Shown: positions 23,501 through 51,400 of the stretch, one piece after another
Layout: the number at the start of each line of letters is the position of its first letter
Position numbering within the stretch: the stretch's first letter is position 1
Assembly: GCF_910592395.1 (NCBI RefSeq)
Contig: NC_088325.1
Coordinates: 12,900,109 to 12,960,108, forward strand
Reading direction: 5' to 3'
From: Lineus longissimus
Taxonomy: Eukaryota; Nemertea; Pilidiophora; Heteronemertea; Lineidae
DNA: 60,000 nt
The notes under the pieces: generated by a model
Told to the model about the DNA's origin: nothing
Databases searched by the model: none
What the model saw: only the letters and a program-made list of their open reading frames with translations
Translations under genes and position numbers: made by a program

Positions 23501-23944
23501 GGCCGGAAAGCTAGGAATCCTGATGGGAATGGGCTCTACGATGAGACTCACGTACCGACCATTGGAGGAGGTACCGGGAACGAGGGTCCAGGGAACAACG
23601 TAAATGTTGGAGGGGCCTACGGAAATGTGGGTGAGCCAGTTTATGTGAACAGCGTCTTCGTGGCTGACATGCCGACAAACACCGGTCAAGATCCATCCAA
23701 TCGTCGTTCCGAATATGAAAATATGGAAGAAATTGCCTTCAATCAAGAGCGTTATTCGGGCCACGCCACGCCACTTGCGGAACCAGTGCAAGGTGGTAGA
23801 GATGTTCGAAACCATGGAAACGGCGCCAATGACACGACAGGTGTAGATGAAGCAGAACCCCAGTATGCAAAGCTTGAACCGGTGAAGCGGTCAGAATATG
23901 TCGACTTTCAGGGGCTTACTGCTATACAGTTGAAGCCAATTTGA
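14542..23944 (+). CDS. G2: SRCRx3-CUB(B) transmembrane receptor, 700 aa
   Basis: Predicted type I cell-surface receptor. Exons: 14542-14599 (signal peptide [19 protein letters not shown]), 14954-15098 and 15593-15762 (SRCR1), 16655-16817 and 17064-17224 (SRCR2), 17758-17923 and 18380-18570 (SRCR3), 18962-19309 (CUB), 19441-19605 (Thr stalk), 23134-23203 (membrane helix [20 protein letters not shown]), 23479-23944 (tail). Total 2103 nt with stop, no internal stops. Every SRCR has six cysteines. The CUB exon is of type B (starts [10 protein letters not shown]) and is shared with G4, not with G1, G3 or G5. The stalk is a run of ACA/GCA codons. The tail has YGNV, YVNS, YENM and a near-ITAM pair YAKL/YVDF. 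Intron 9 is enlarged to 3.5 kb by a transposon. The ATG was chosen because it opens the hydrophobic segment; a Met further upstream at 14503 is followed by a stop. Confidence 0.86.
14725..14813. repeat. 18-bp inverted repeat in G2 intron 1
   Basis: CGCCGAATCAGTGCCGCG at 14725-14742 is perfectly inverted at 14796-14813, with a 53-base loop. G3, G5 and G6 have the left arm but not the right arm. The right arm is thus either a G2-specific gain or an ancestral feature lost in the others. Confidence 0.75.
19441..19605 (+). CDS. G2 exon 9: Thr-rich stalk
   Basis: This exon encodes the membrane-proximal stalk of G2. It begins [12 protein letters not shown] and continues as a run of about 25 residues, mostly Thr encoded by ACA/ACG, then a Ser/Asp-rich end finishing DDEPPDNAG. 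Such Thr-rich stalks are usually O-glycosylated and extended. The repeat tract differs in length and interruptions between paralogues (exon 162 nt in G1, 165 in G2, 156 in G3 and G5). G4 uses an unrelated Pro/Ser/Thr stalk (43705-43854). Confidence 0.8.
19957..22121. repeat. 2.16-kb near-perfect palindrome (fold-back element)
   Basis: The left arm 19957-20935 and right arm 21143-22121 are reverse complements over about 980 bases with few mismatches, around a 207-base loop. The outer ends are AGCCCCCC and GGGGGGCT, with TA on each side, consistent with a TA target site. Differences between arms concentrate in G and C runs near 20805-20850 and 21180-21270. It appears to be nested inside the element at 19911-22795. 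No long open frame is present in arms or loop. Confidence 0.85.
22296..22510 (-). pseudogene. Unidentified coding remnant inside G2 intron 9 element
   Basis: A minus-strand frame is open across this stretch and ends at the TAA at 22296-22298. It contains segments such as [20 protein letters not shown] and [20 protein letters not shown], which have the look of a genuine helical protein rather than random sequence. No start codon or splice site is assigned. An overlapping frame at 22441-22653 on the same strand is less convincing. It is probably a remnant of an element-encoded or captured gene. I cannot name the family. Confidence 0.3.
23479..23944 (+). CDS. G2 exon 11: cytoplasmic signalling tail
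   Basis: This exon encodes the 154-residue intracellular tail. A basic membrane-proximal segment ([12 protein letters not shown]) fits the stop-transfer side of a type I protein. It is followed by GLYDETH, YGNV, YVNS, YENM and the pair YAKL (Tyr codon 23864) and YVDF (Tyr codon 23897). YxN is the Grb2 SH2 consensus and YxxM the p85 SH2 consensus. The tyrosine pair has ITAM spacing, but its second half ends in F. The exon starts after a CAG acceptor with the preceding split codon giving Trp. Confidence 0.85.
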
Positions 23945-24037
23945 CTTTTTTTCGGCTGAGTTGGGTTTAGAAACTGCCTGCATGTGATATTTTGTACAGT
24001 GTGTTTCACCTTAGGGTGACGTGATTGGCTCAGTAGT

Positions 24038-24055
24038 ATTTTGCATATGCAAAAT
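24038..24055. promoter_or_regulatory. Conserved 18-bp palindrome after G2 stop
   Basis: ATTTTGCATATGCAAAAT is a perfect palindrome containing two overlapping octamer-like (ATGCAAA) half-sites. It recurs at the same distance after G3 (34036), G4 (46157) and G5 (55479, one change). The position suggests a 3' UTR or a downstream regulatory element. POU-type factors bind octamer sequences, but binding here is inference. Confidence 0.4.
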
Positions 24056-24861
24056 GCCTAATAATCTGCTGTCTACTAAGTAAGCATTTTGCCTTAACAT
24101 CCTTAGGGTAACTGAGTGTCGAAAATTTAAAACTCTGCGAGAGGTGAAAATCTGATTAACTATTGAAGAACTGTGGGACTTATCTTGACATCATTTGCAG
24201 AGCCTACGGGTTGCAAAGCGGATGAATCCACTACGGAAACTCTTCATATCTTGATTAATTTTGTTCTATAGCATTATTACAAATAGGACTGGTTCCACGA
24301 AAACGGGAAACCGCCACTGACTTACTAATCCGGGAGGCACGATTTTTAAATTTCAACGAATCGGCTCTCGTGGAATCATTCGCTTTTCTTTAGATTTACT
24401 TTTGCTGTCTAGAAACAAAACAAAAAGGGACTTTAGTGCCCCATCGCTTTACAGACCACGCGCGTATGGGCTGAGGTAACGGAGACGGGAGGCGTTCAGC
24501 ATGTCAGTGCCCCTGTTGCAGATCTAGAGTTAATGATAGTATGGCTGTTATGATCAGACACCATCAATTATGTTTATTTGCCTCTGCCGTTTTGGATCTA
24601 TCGATCCCCTAAAAGCTGTTTCGAGGGGGTCGAGGTTGTCACGATTTGCACTGATTACCCTGTGATAGAGAGTAGAACAAGAGAGATTTAGACCTAGGTG
24701 CGAGTGGGCTTTGTTTTAAGGCAATAGACCTTGTATTGGGCTAGGCCTGAATTCGTTCAACTACGAAGTAAGGGGCAAAATAACGTGATACAGTTTTTTG
24801 TCATTCCAGTCGCACCAATATTTTACAAGGTGTATATATTTATTTGTAATTGACAAGACAT

Positions 24862-24867
24862 AATAAA
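24862..24867 (+). terminator. Candidate polyadenylation signal for G2
   Basis: AATAAA lies 918 bases after the stop, in a block conserved after G3 (34925) and G4 (46978). The G5 counterpart reads TATAAA. No cleavage site is known, so earlier polyadenylation is possible. Confidence 0.3.
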
Positions 24868-25635
24868 ATCCCAATTGGATACTATTTAATAAAACTCTTT
24901 TGTCTTCATATATAGGTGAGTGATTTCACGAGCTTGTTGTTAGCCAAGAATAGTTATACCCGGTCCAACTACACTTACCAACAACAGTAACATAATAATC
25001 ATATCACATGTACATTTTTATCATAAATGTCACTGAAGCAGTTGATATGAAAACTATTTCCCGCCCATAATTTGTCATTAGTACGTACTAGATTTAAGAT
25101 GTTTGGCATTGTGGTTGATTTTTACAAAGGATTATTCAATGTTGGGTAACTGGAGGATTAACTGCGTAATCCATATAATAGCCCTTCCTGGTTGTTAACA
25201 TGTAACGTGATTGGCTACATTAAGATACTACACTATCACAGACTTGTGTGATATTATGCTAGTGGTCCGCCAAAAACCATTCAAAACGTTCAATAGTTTG
25301 GCGACATTAGCCCTGGCCTTTGTTTCGATTTCTTACAGAACGGTAAAGAATTGAGCGGTCTTAGGTCGATGAATCTAGAGTACATATGTACGTATATGTA
25401 TACATACCGGGAAGTATGTATGAATAACATACATACATGTACTCGATAGCGGTGTATGCATTCAAAGGAAGGTAAGACGAATCCTGACCCCATTCGTCAC
25501 GATTCGCTGGCTGTTCTAACATTCGTCCCATAGGCCTAATATGATAATGTTGCGTATGAGTGATAAATACAAATCATCGTCGAACTATCACCCAAACAGG
25601 TCAGTTTTCAAATCGAAACAGAACCTTGGTGCTCA

Positions 25636-25643
25636 TTTAAATA
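25636..25643 (+). promoter_or_regulatory. TATA-like TTTAAATA upstream of G3
   Basis: Same octamer and flanks as upstream of G2, 58 bases before the G3 ATG. Confidence 0.3.
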
Positions 25644-25700
25644 CCCGGTGTATTGGACTTAGATGGCTCGATCTGGAAAATCGTGGTGAAAAAGAGCGGA

Positions 25701-33942
<8,242 letters not shown>

Positions 33943-36413
33943 CATTTTATCGGCTGAGTTAGGTTAAGAAACTGCCTGCGTGTGATATATTGTACAGTGT
34001 GTTTCACCTTAGGGTGACGTGATTGGCTCAGTAGTATTTTGCATATGCAAAATGCCTAATAATCTGCTGTCTACTAAGTGAGCATTTTGCCTTAACATCC
34101 TTAGGGTAACTGAGTGTCGAAAATTTAAAACTCGGCGAGAGGTGAAAATCTTATTAACTATTGAAGAACTGTGGGACTTATCTTGACATCATTTGCAGAA
34201 CCAAAGGGTTGCAAAGCGGTTGAATCCACTACGAAAATTCTTCATGTCTTGAATCACGAGCTACGAACGGGAATTGTTACCGAGAAAAATCAAATGGGGA
34301 CCACGAAAACGCTTCCCAATTAGTCCGTACAGATTCTTTGAACCAATTGTTCATTTTCCCAACAGGTAGGACTGATTCCACTGACTTACAAATTCGGGAG
34401 ACACGATTTTTAAATTTCAACGAAACGGCTCTCGTGGAATCAATCCTTTTCTTCAGATTTACTTTTGCTGTCTAGAAACAAAACAAAATGGGACTTTAGT
34501 GCCCCATCGCTTTACTGACCACGCGCGTATGGGCGGAGGTAACGGAGACGGGAGGCTTTCAGCATGTCAGTGCCCCTGTTGCAGATCTAGAGTTAATGAT
34601 AGTATGGCTGTTATGATCAGACACCATCAGTTATGTTTATTTACCTCTGCCGTTTTGGATCTATCGATCCCCTAAAAGCTGTTTCGAGGGGGTCGGGGTT
34701 GTCACGATTTGCACTGATAACCCTGTGATAGAGAGTAGAACAAGAGAAATTTAGGCCTAGGTGCGAGTGGGGTTTGTTTTAAGGCAATAGACCGTGTATT
34801 GGGCTAGGCCTGAATTTGGTCAACTGCGAAGTAAGGGGCAAAATAACGTGATACATTTTTTTGTCATTCCAGTCGCACCAATATTTTACCAATTGTATAT
34901 ATTTATTTGTAATTGACAAGACATAATAAAATCCCAATTGGATATTATTCAGTAAAACTCTTTTGCCTTCATATATAGGTGAGTGATTTCACGAGCTTGT
35001 TGTTAGCCAAGAATAGTTATACCCGTTCCAACTACACTTACCAACAACAGTAACATAATAATCATATCACATGTACATTTTTATCATAAATGTCACTGAA
35101 GCAGTTGATATGAAAACTATTTCCCGCCCATAATTTTGTCATTAGTACGTACTAGATTTAAGATGTTTGGCATTGTGGTTGATTTTTCACAACATTCGAT
35201 GTTAGGTAACTGGAGGATTAACTGCGTAATTCATATAATAGCCCTTCCTGGTTGTTTACATGTAACGTGATTGTCTGCTCAACGGCGCAATCAGAAAGTG
35301 ATCTCGGTGTATGAATAGATATCTTACACAATAATAACAATATTATCATCGTGTCAAAGGTGAGCTCCTCTCGCCAAAGGAAACTCGGCAAGTTGTCAAG
35401 TTTTATGAAAATACAAGAAATGTCATCTATGGATAAAGTTGAAAGAAAAGTAGTTCCATCTACTAGCGGGTCTGTCCACTAACACAGTGAGCGATATTTC
35501 TCACAACTTCAGCGTCATCGTGGTCATATGGGATCATGACTACACACACACAATGCATTATGAAATGAAGCATTATCCATTCACACCTTTTGGTTGGCTC
35601 CTGAGGATAATGATGTGTGGAGGATGAATGTGTCAACCACACTGAACCTGTTGTATTTCCACTAAATCCATCAACATCTTATATGTTTTCTGGTTTTACT
35701 CGTGCGATTGGGGGTACCTCTTTCCCCAGAGTGGACGTCTATTTTCAAACTAAGAGTTCATGTTGAACTTTAGAATGTGTCAGTTGTAAAAACAGTTAAA
35801 GTTAAAGTTTAGGGTTTATAGTCTGATATTAACTAAGATTGAGTATTATCCGACTTTACACTTTAACCCCGATCTGTCCTGAAACAGTTCAGTAGACATC
35901 AGATGAGCTACAATCTGAGCAAAGTTACATAGATTTTCTTAATCTGTTCAGATAATGATATTGGTGCATAAAATGCAAATGTAAACTAGAACACGACACG
36001 CTCCACCAACTGAAGAAAAGCATAAGGCCAATAAATATCAAGCTAGATATTATGCACACGGACGTTTGATGCCATTTCAAATGTTCGATTAGGATAGATG
36101 ATGAGTTTGGGACACCAAAATGGACCCGACTTTGCCGTTGTTTCGCTATCGAAGTAATTAAGTGACCGGTCTTAGGTCGATGAAACTGTAGTATATAAAC
36201 ATAGGCCTACACGTGTATGCGTTCAAGGTAGACGAGACTCTCAAAGCCGTGACCCCATTTATAGTTTGCTGGATTTTCATACAGTTTTGTTCCATATACC
36301 TCCTATTACATGACTTGGGCGCATATGAGTTTTTCAATTCATTGTAAAATATCACTCAAACAGGTCCATTTTTAGCAAACAGACTTGGTGTTAATGCTGA
36401 AGCACCCGGCGCA
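33943..36413. other. G3 3' flank and G4 upstream region
   Basis: Up to about 35270 the sequence matches the other 3' flanks, with the octamer palindrome at 34036-34053 and AATAAA at 34925. From about 35270 to 36400 the sequence is unique to G4 and unlike the regions upstream of G2, G3, G5 and G6, apart from short blocks such as the 'cggtcttaggtcgatgaa' segment at 36170. No coding region is seen. Confidence 0.55.
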
Positions 36414-46063
<9,650 letters not shown>

Positions 46064-48404
46064 GTTTTTATCGGCTGAGTTAGGTTAAGAAACTGCCTGC
46101 ATGTGATATTTTGTACAGTGTGTTTCACCTTAGGGTGACGTGATTGGCTCAGTAGTATTTTGCATATGCAAAATCCCTAATAATCTTCTGTCTACTAAGT
46201 AAGCATTTTGCCTTCACGTCCTTAGGGTAACTGAGTGTCGAAAATTTAAAACTCTGCGAGAGGTGAAAATCTTATTAACTATTGAAGAACTGTGGGACTT
46301 ATCTTGACATCATTTGCAGAATCTACGGGTTGCAAAGTGGATGAATCCACCACGGAAACTCTTCATGTCTTGATTAATTTTGTTCTACAGCATTATTACA
46401 AATAGGACTGGTTCCACGAAAACGGGAAACCGCCACTGACTTACTAATCCGGGAGGCACGATTTTTAAATTTCAACGAATCGGCTCTCGTGGAATCATTC
46501 GCTTTTCTTTAGATTTACTTTTGCTGTCTAGAAACAAAACAAAAAGGGACTTCAGTGCCCGATCGCGTTACTGACGGCGCGCGTATGGCCGGAGGTAACG
46601 GAGGGGGGAGGCGTTCAGGATGTCAGTGCCCCTTTTGCAGATCTAGAGTTAATGATAGTATGACTGTTATGATCAGACATCAATTATGTTTAGTTGCCTC
46701 TGTCGTTTTCGATCTATCGATCCCCCAAAAGCTGTTTCGAGGGGGTCGAGGTTGTCACGATTTGCACTGATAACCTTGTGATAGAGAGTAGAACAAGAGA
46801 AATTTAGACCTAGGTGCGAGTGGGCTTTGTTTTAAGGCAATAGGCCGTGTATTGGGCTAGGCCTGAATTTGGTCAATTGCGAAGTAAGGGGCCAAATAAC
46901 GTGATACAGTTTTTTGTCATTCCAGTCGCACCAATATTTTACAAAATGTAAATATTTATTTGTAATTGACAAGATGCAATAAATTCAGATTTGATACTAT
47001 TTAGTAAAACTCTTTTGTCTTCATATATAGGTGAGTGATTTCACGAGCGTCTGTTGTTAGCCAAGAATAGTTATACCCGTTCCAACTACACTTACCAACA
47101 ACAGTAACATAATAATCATATCACATGTACATTTTTATCATAAATGTCACTGAAGCAGTTGATATGAAAACTATTTCCCGCCCATAATTTTGTCATTAGT
47201 ACGTACTAGAGTTAAGATGATTTGCATTGTCGTTGATTTTTTACAAAGGGTTATTCGATGTTGGGTAACTGGAGGATTACCTGCGTAATCCATATAATAG
47301 CCCCTCCTTGTTGTTTCCATGTAACGTGATTGGCTGCTGAACGGCGCAATTAGATTTATTGAATGGTAATGCAATCTATAATGATGCAAAACTTAGCGTC
47401 CAGCGTCCAAAATCTGCTTCAAGGTTTTACCAACTACCCCATGCATTCTACCATCTTGACCCTCAATGTATTGACATTGCTCAGCTTCCAGACAACACGC
47501 GTCAATATGGGCGGAGGCTACGGAGGCATTACCACTGGAAGTTATGGCACTCTGCAGGATGTTAAATGAGTACTGAAATGTCGGTGTGGAGTCATTGCCT
47601 GCGATTCCCAACTTATTGGCTCATCCGTCACCATGGGCACTCATTAGACTGCCAGCCCCCATGCCAATGACAGTGATGCATTGTCAATGCATTTTGGGCA
47701 AATGCATTATGGACAATTTGCCAAGAGCAGAGTCGACCCTATGGGTAGATGTTCATGGAATAAGTACATGATTTGAAGTATTTTCCTTGTCTGTATCTGA
47801 CATGGCCTCTATGGAACCATATAGTTGTACCATAATAATCCTACGTCTGTTCAGCATATACAATTCAAGCTACATTAAGGTACTATACTATCACAGACGT
47901 CAAATTTAGCAATATGCAACTCTTACAGAGACTTGTATGATATTATGCTAATGGTCCGTCAAAGCCATTCAAAGCGTTCGATTTCGAGAGACAATAGTTT
48001 GGCGACATTAGCCCTGGCCTTTGTTTCGATTTCTTACAGGATGGTAACTAATTGACCTGTCTTAGGTATGTGAATCCAGAGTACGTATGCACGTATATGT
48101 ACACATACCGGCAAGTACTATGTATCAATAACATACATACATGTACTCGATACCAGTGTATGCGTTCAAAGGAAGACAAGATGAATCCTGACCCCATTCG
48201 TCACGATTCGCTGACTGTTCTAACATTCGTCCCATAGGCCTAATATGATAATGTTGCGTATGAGTGACAAATACAAATTATCGTCGAATTATCACCCAAA
48301 CAGGTCAGTTTTTAAATCTAAGCAGAACCTTGGTGCTCATTTAAATACCCGGTGTCTTGGACTTAGATGGCTCGACCTGGAAAATCGTGGTGAAAAAGAG
48401 CGGA
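46064..48404. other. G4 3' flank and G5 upstream region
   Basis: It contains the octamer palindrome (46157-46174), AATAAA at 46978, and a block at about 47390-47480 with GCGTCCAGCGTCC repeats that matches the 13140-13220 region in reverse orientation. From about 47755 it matches the G2 upstream region, making G5 and G2 more alike here than G3 and G6, which lack this block. Open frames at 47359-47771 are short and unsupported. Confidence 0.55.
48340..48347 (+). promoter_or_regulatory. TATA-like TTTAAATA upstream of G5
   Basis: Same octamer and context as before G2, G3 and G6, 58 bases before the ATG. Confidence 0.3.
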
Positions 48405-51400
48405 ATGTGTCGCACTCTTGATTTATTCCTTCTATTGCAGTTGATATCATATGCAGCTGCAGGTAAGTGATGATAAACCAAACTGATCCCAATATATCGC
48501 ATATTAGGTATGATGTTAGGTATGATTCGCTGGCGTGTTAGGCCAAGAAATCACAGGGCCGTTCAAGGTAGTGTTAGATCAAAAATACGCCGAATCGGTG
48601 CCGCGTGAGGTGTTTCTATTTCATATCTTGATTACGTCGTATAAGTGTCTTTCAAATATTTGAAAGACTCTGGTCGTATTAGAGAAATATGTCTTGTTTT
48701 AGTTTGAGTGCCCAATTACGTTAAATCAGTAAAAAAAGTCATAGTTTATAAGATTATGTGATTTGTTTTGCTTTTTTCGATCCAAACGATGCTGTAATAC
48801 TGCGCTTAAGGGAAATGAAGAAGTTAGAAGTTCGGTACAACGGCAACTGGGGGAGCATATGCTTAAATGTACCTGGATTCGATGACAAAGCAGCAAAAGT
48901 TGCATGTCGACAAATGGGATTTGGGTGAGTGCAGTTATAGTGTTCTTGACATCATCGGCATATGAAGTTGCCAAACTATGATGATTGCCCAACGCTCGCT
49001 TTTGGTTTGAAATCGTGTTGCGCTAGAAAAAGTTGTGAACCCTCCCTCCCAAAATTGTGAACCCTCCATTTTACGCTAATTTACTTTGTGAATCGTGATG
49101 CTTCACAAATTATACGTATTTATATGCAATCACATGCAATCCATCCTGAAGAAATCACGGGCTATTGTTCGCTTCTCCGGTGCTGGCTCGGAGAAGGGAA
49201 CAATAACCGCGATTTCCTCAGGATGCATGCAGTCACGATTTTGATACGCCGACTTGGGTCCTGGCGACAATCCTGGCTGTCCAGTGCCCTGCAGCTTTGT
49301 ACAAAGCTGTTTGGGAATGCCACACGTTCAGTGCGTCGCAAAAGTTTAATTTACAGTCTAGTGTACATGTAGCAATTGTCTGAGTGGAAGCCAATTGCGA
49401 AAACACATATTATTACGTGTTCATGGAGACGTATATTAAAAGGTTTCTTCATGCTGGTGTGAAACTTCCCATAAATTCTCGTCATACGAATTCCGAACGA
49501 AAAAATGATAGCGAAGCATTATCGGATATCTTACTTTGCAACACCACTGTATACATGTATGCTCTGATGCATAAATCCAAGCACGCATCACAACAGTCTG
49601 CATTGGTCGGATGCATTTTTCCAGATGTGATCATTTCCACAGGACCAGATCTACTCGAAAGTTTCATGATATACCAAGATGTATTTCAGCAACATGACAT
49701 ATAGGGTGAAGTGCTGATTATCTAAATCACTGATTCGTTTTTATTAAAGGAATGGAAAACGCAGTAATAGTGGGACGTTAGTGTCAAGTGACAAGCTAAT
49801 AATAGTCCTCGATGACGTCACCTGCATCGGTGAAGAAGACGACTTCAGTAAATGCACACTTCAAGTCCCGACCGGTAATTGTATGTTAGCTGTGGAGGTG
49901 GGTTGCGAAAGTGACCCAGGTAAGTACTACTTGCCATGATCACTTGACACTAATATGATTTCTGTGTCCACACATGCAACATATTGCCTTTTATTGATCG
50001 GGTATACAATACTAGTAGTGCAGTTCGTTTGTGAAACCTAATGATTCAAAGAAAATAGATAATTGAATAATAATCTGGAAGTAAAACAATAACAACGATG
50101 TGGTGAAAGCACAATTGGACGATTGCAAGCTTTAATTCTTTACAACTACTCTCGCATACCTTTAGATGGTATGAAATGCCAATCCATGATATACATGTAT
50201 ATCGGGTGACCCAATAAAAGCTAAGTGCACCCATATAAAGTTAGGCATTTTCAAGAGCAACACATTCAACCCATGATATCCTAATTTCGCTGGCATCTAG
50301 ACATTGATCTTTCCCAGTACTGGTGCAATAATAAAGTTTCGTGCCACTGAAACACCTATGTTTTCAACTGACATTTGCAGCACTGAATGGTTTGTTCGAT
50401 GTAAGCTTGTCAGGGAGCCCTAACCACGTCCAGAAGGGAATATTGGAAGCCACGAAAGCTGGAGCGACTGGAGCAGTGTATTACGACAGCGGATCAGCTG
50501 CCACCACAGTTGCCGGGATCGTCTGCAAACAAATGGGATACAGGTCAGATATAAACAGAAACCTATATCTTTATCTATTCCCGACAGAATGAATAAGTTG
50601 AATGGATTCAACGAAATCGTGTTATTCAGACGTTCTCAAAAGATGCAGCTAAAAATATAGTCTAAATATAGGCAATTCTATGATATGATGAACAACAAGG
50701 GACAAAGAAAGATAATTTTCATTATTGAATGTGTTCAGTTCGAACCTTGTGCCTTATTTGCACCCTAACAATCTCTCTCCCTGTTACAGCGGTGTTGAGA
50801 TGCAGACTGCAGCCAACGCCTCATCTTACAATGTTTCCTTTACTGCAACATGTAAGGGAACTGAACTAACTCTTGCTGACTGTACCTTGACGCAATGGAC
50901 TTCCTGCTCCCCAAACAACGTTATTGATGTTGATTGTAAACTGGACAACGGTGAGTATCACAATGTATTCCTTCAACAGGTTCCTACCGCCATCTTTATG
51001 CTGATATCGCAATCACCTCCTTCTCCTCGGAATTCGATGAGTTTCACATGTAACATGCCGGAGTCTAATTTTAGAAGGGTGGGAAGTGCCAGGTGGAGTA
51101 TACCCCTTAAATGATCGGGTTGCCTAATGTTTTGAACGAGAAACATTATTACATTACAGTGATGTACTCACCTACAAACATTTTAAAAAGAAATCATGGA
51201 ATACTTCGGTCAGGTTGTTCAAAAGTACAAATTACGTTATCCCTATAAGGAACGCCCGCAGCGTTATCTTGTTTCTAAGCCAGTTTGAAATTTTGCGATC
51301 GGTCTAATCGGTTCCATTAGGGCCAATGGTGCTTTGAACAAAACGGCCCCGAGATGATACATGTCGTGAACATCATGACAAAATTTCCAAAGCCAGTTGG

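Larger units (their letters stand above)
23945..25700. other. G2 3' flank and G3 upstream region
   Basis: No further coding region. The sequence is closely repeated after G3, G4 and G5. It includes the palindrome ATTTTGCATATGCAAAAT (24038-24055) about 94 bases after the stop and an AATAAA at 24862. The G2 and G4 versions share a segment (TTAATTTTGTTCTA at about 24255) that differs from the G3/G5 version. The last 400 bases match the regions upstream of G5 and G6. Confidence 0.6.

Noticed and set aside
23864-23908. Reading the tail tyrosines as ITIMs
   Set aside because: The -2 residues are Pro (PQYAKL) and Ser (SEYADL/F). PQYAKL does not fit the (I/V/L/S)xYxx(L/V/I) pattern. SEYADL in G3 could fit loosely, but the paired spacing favours an ITAM.
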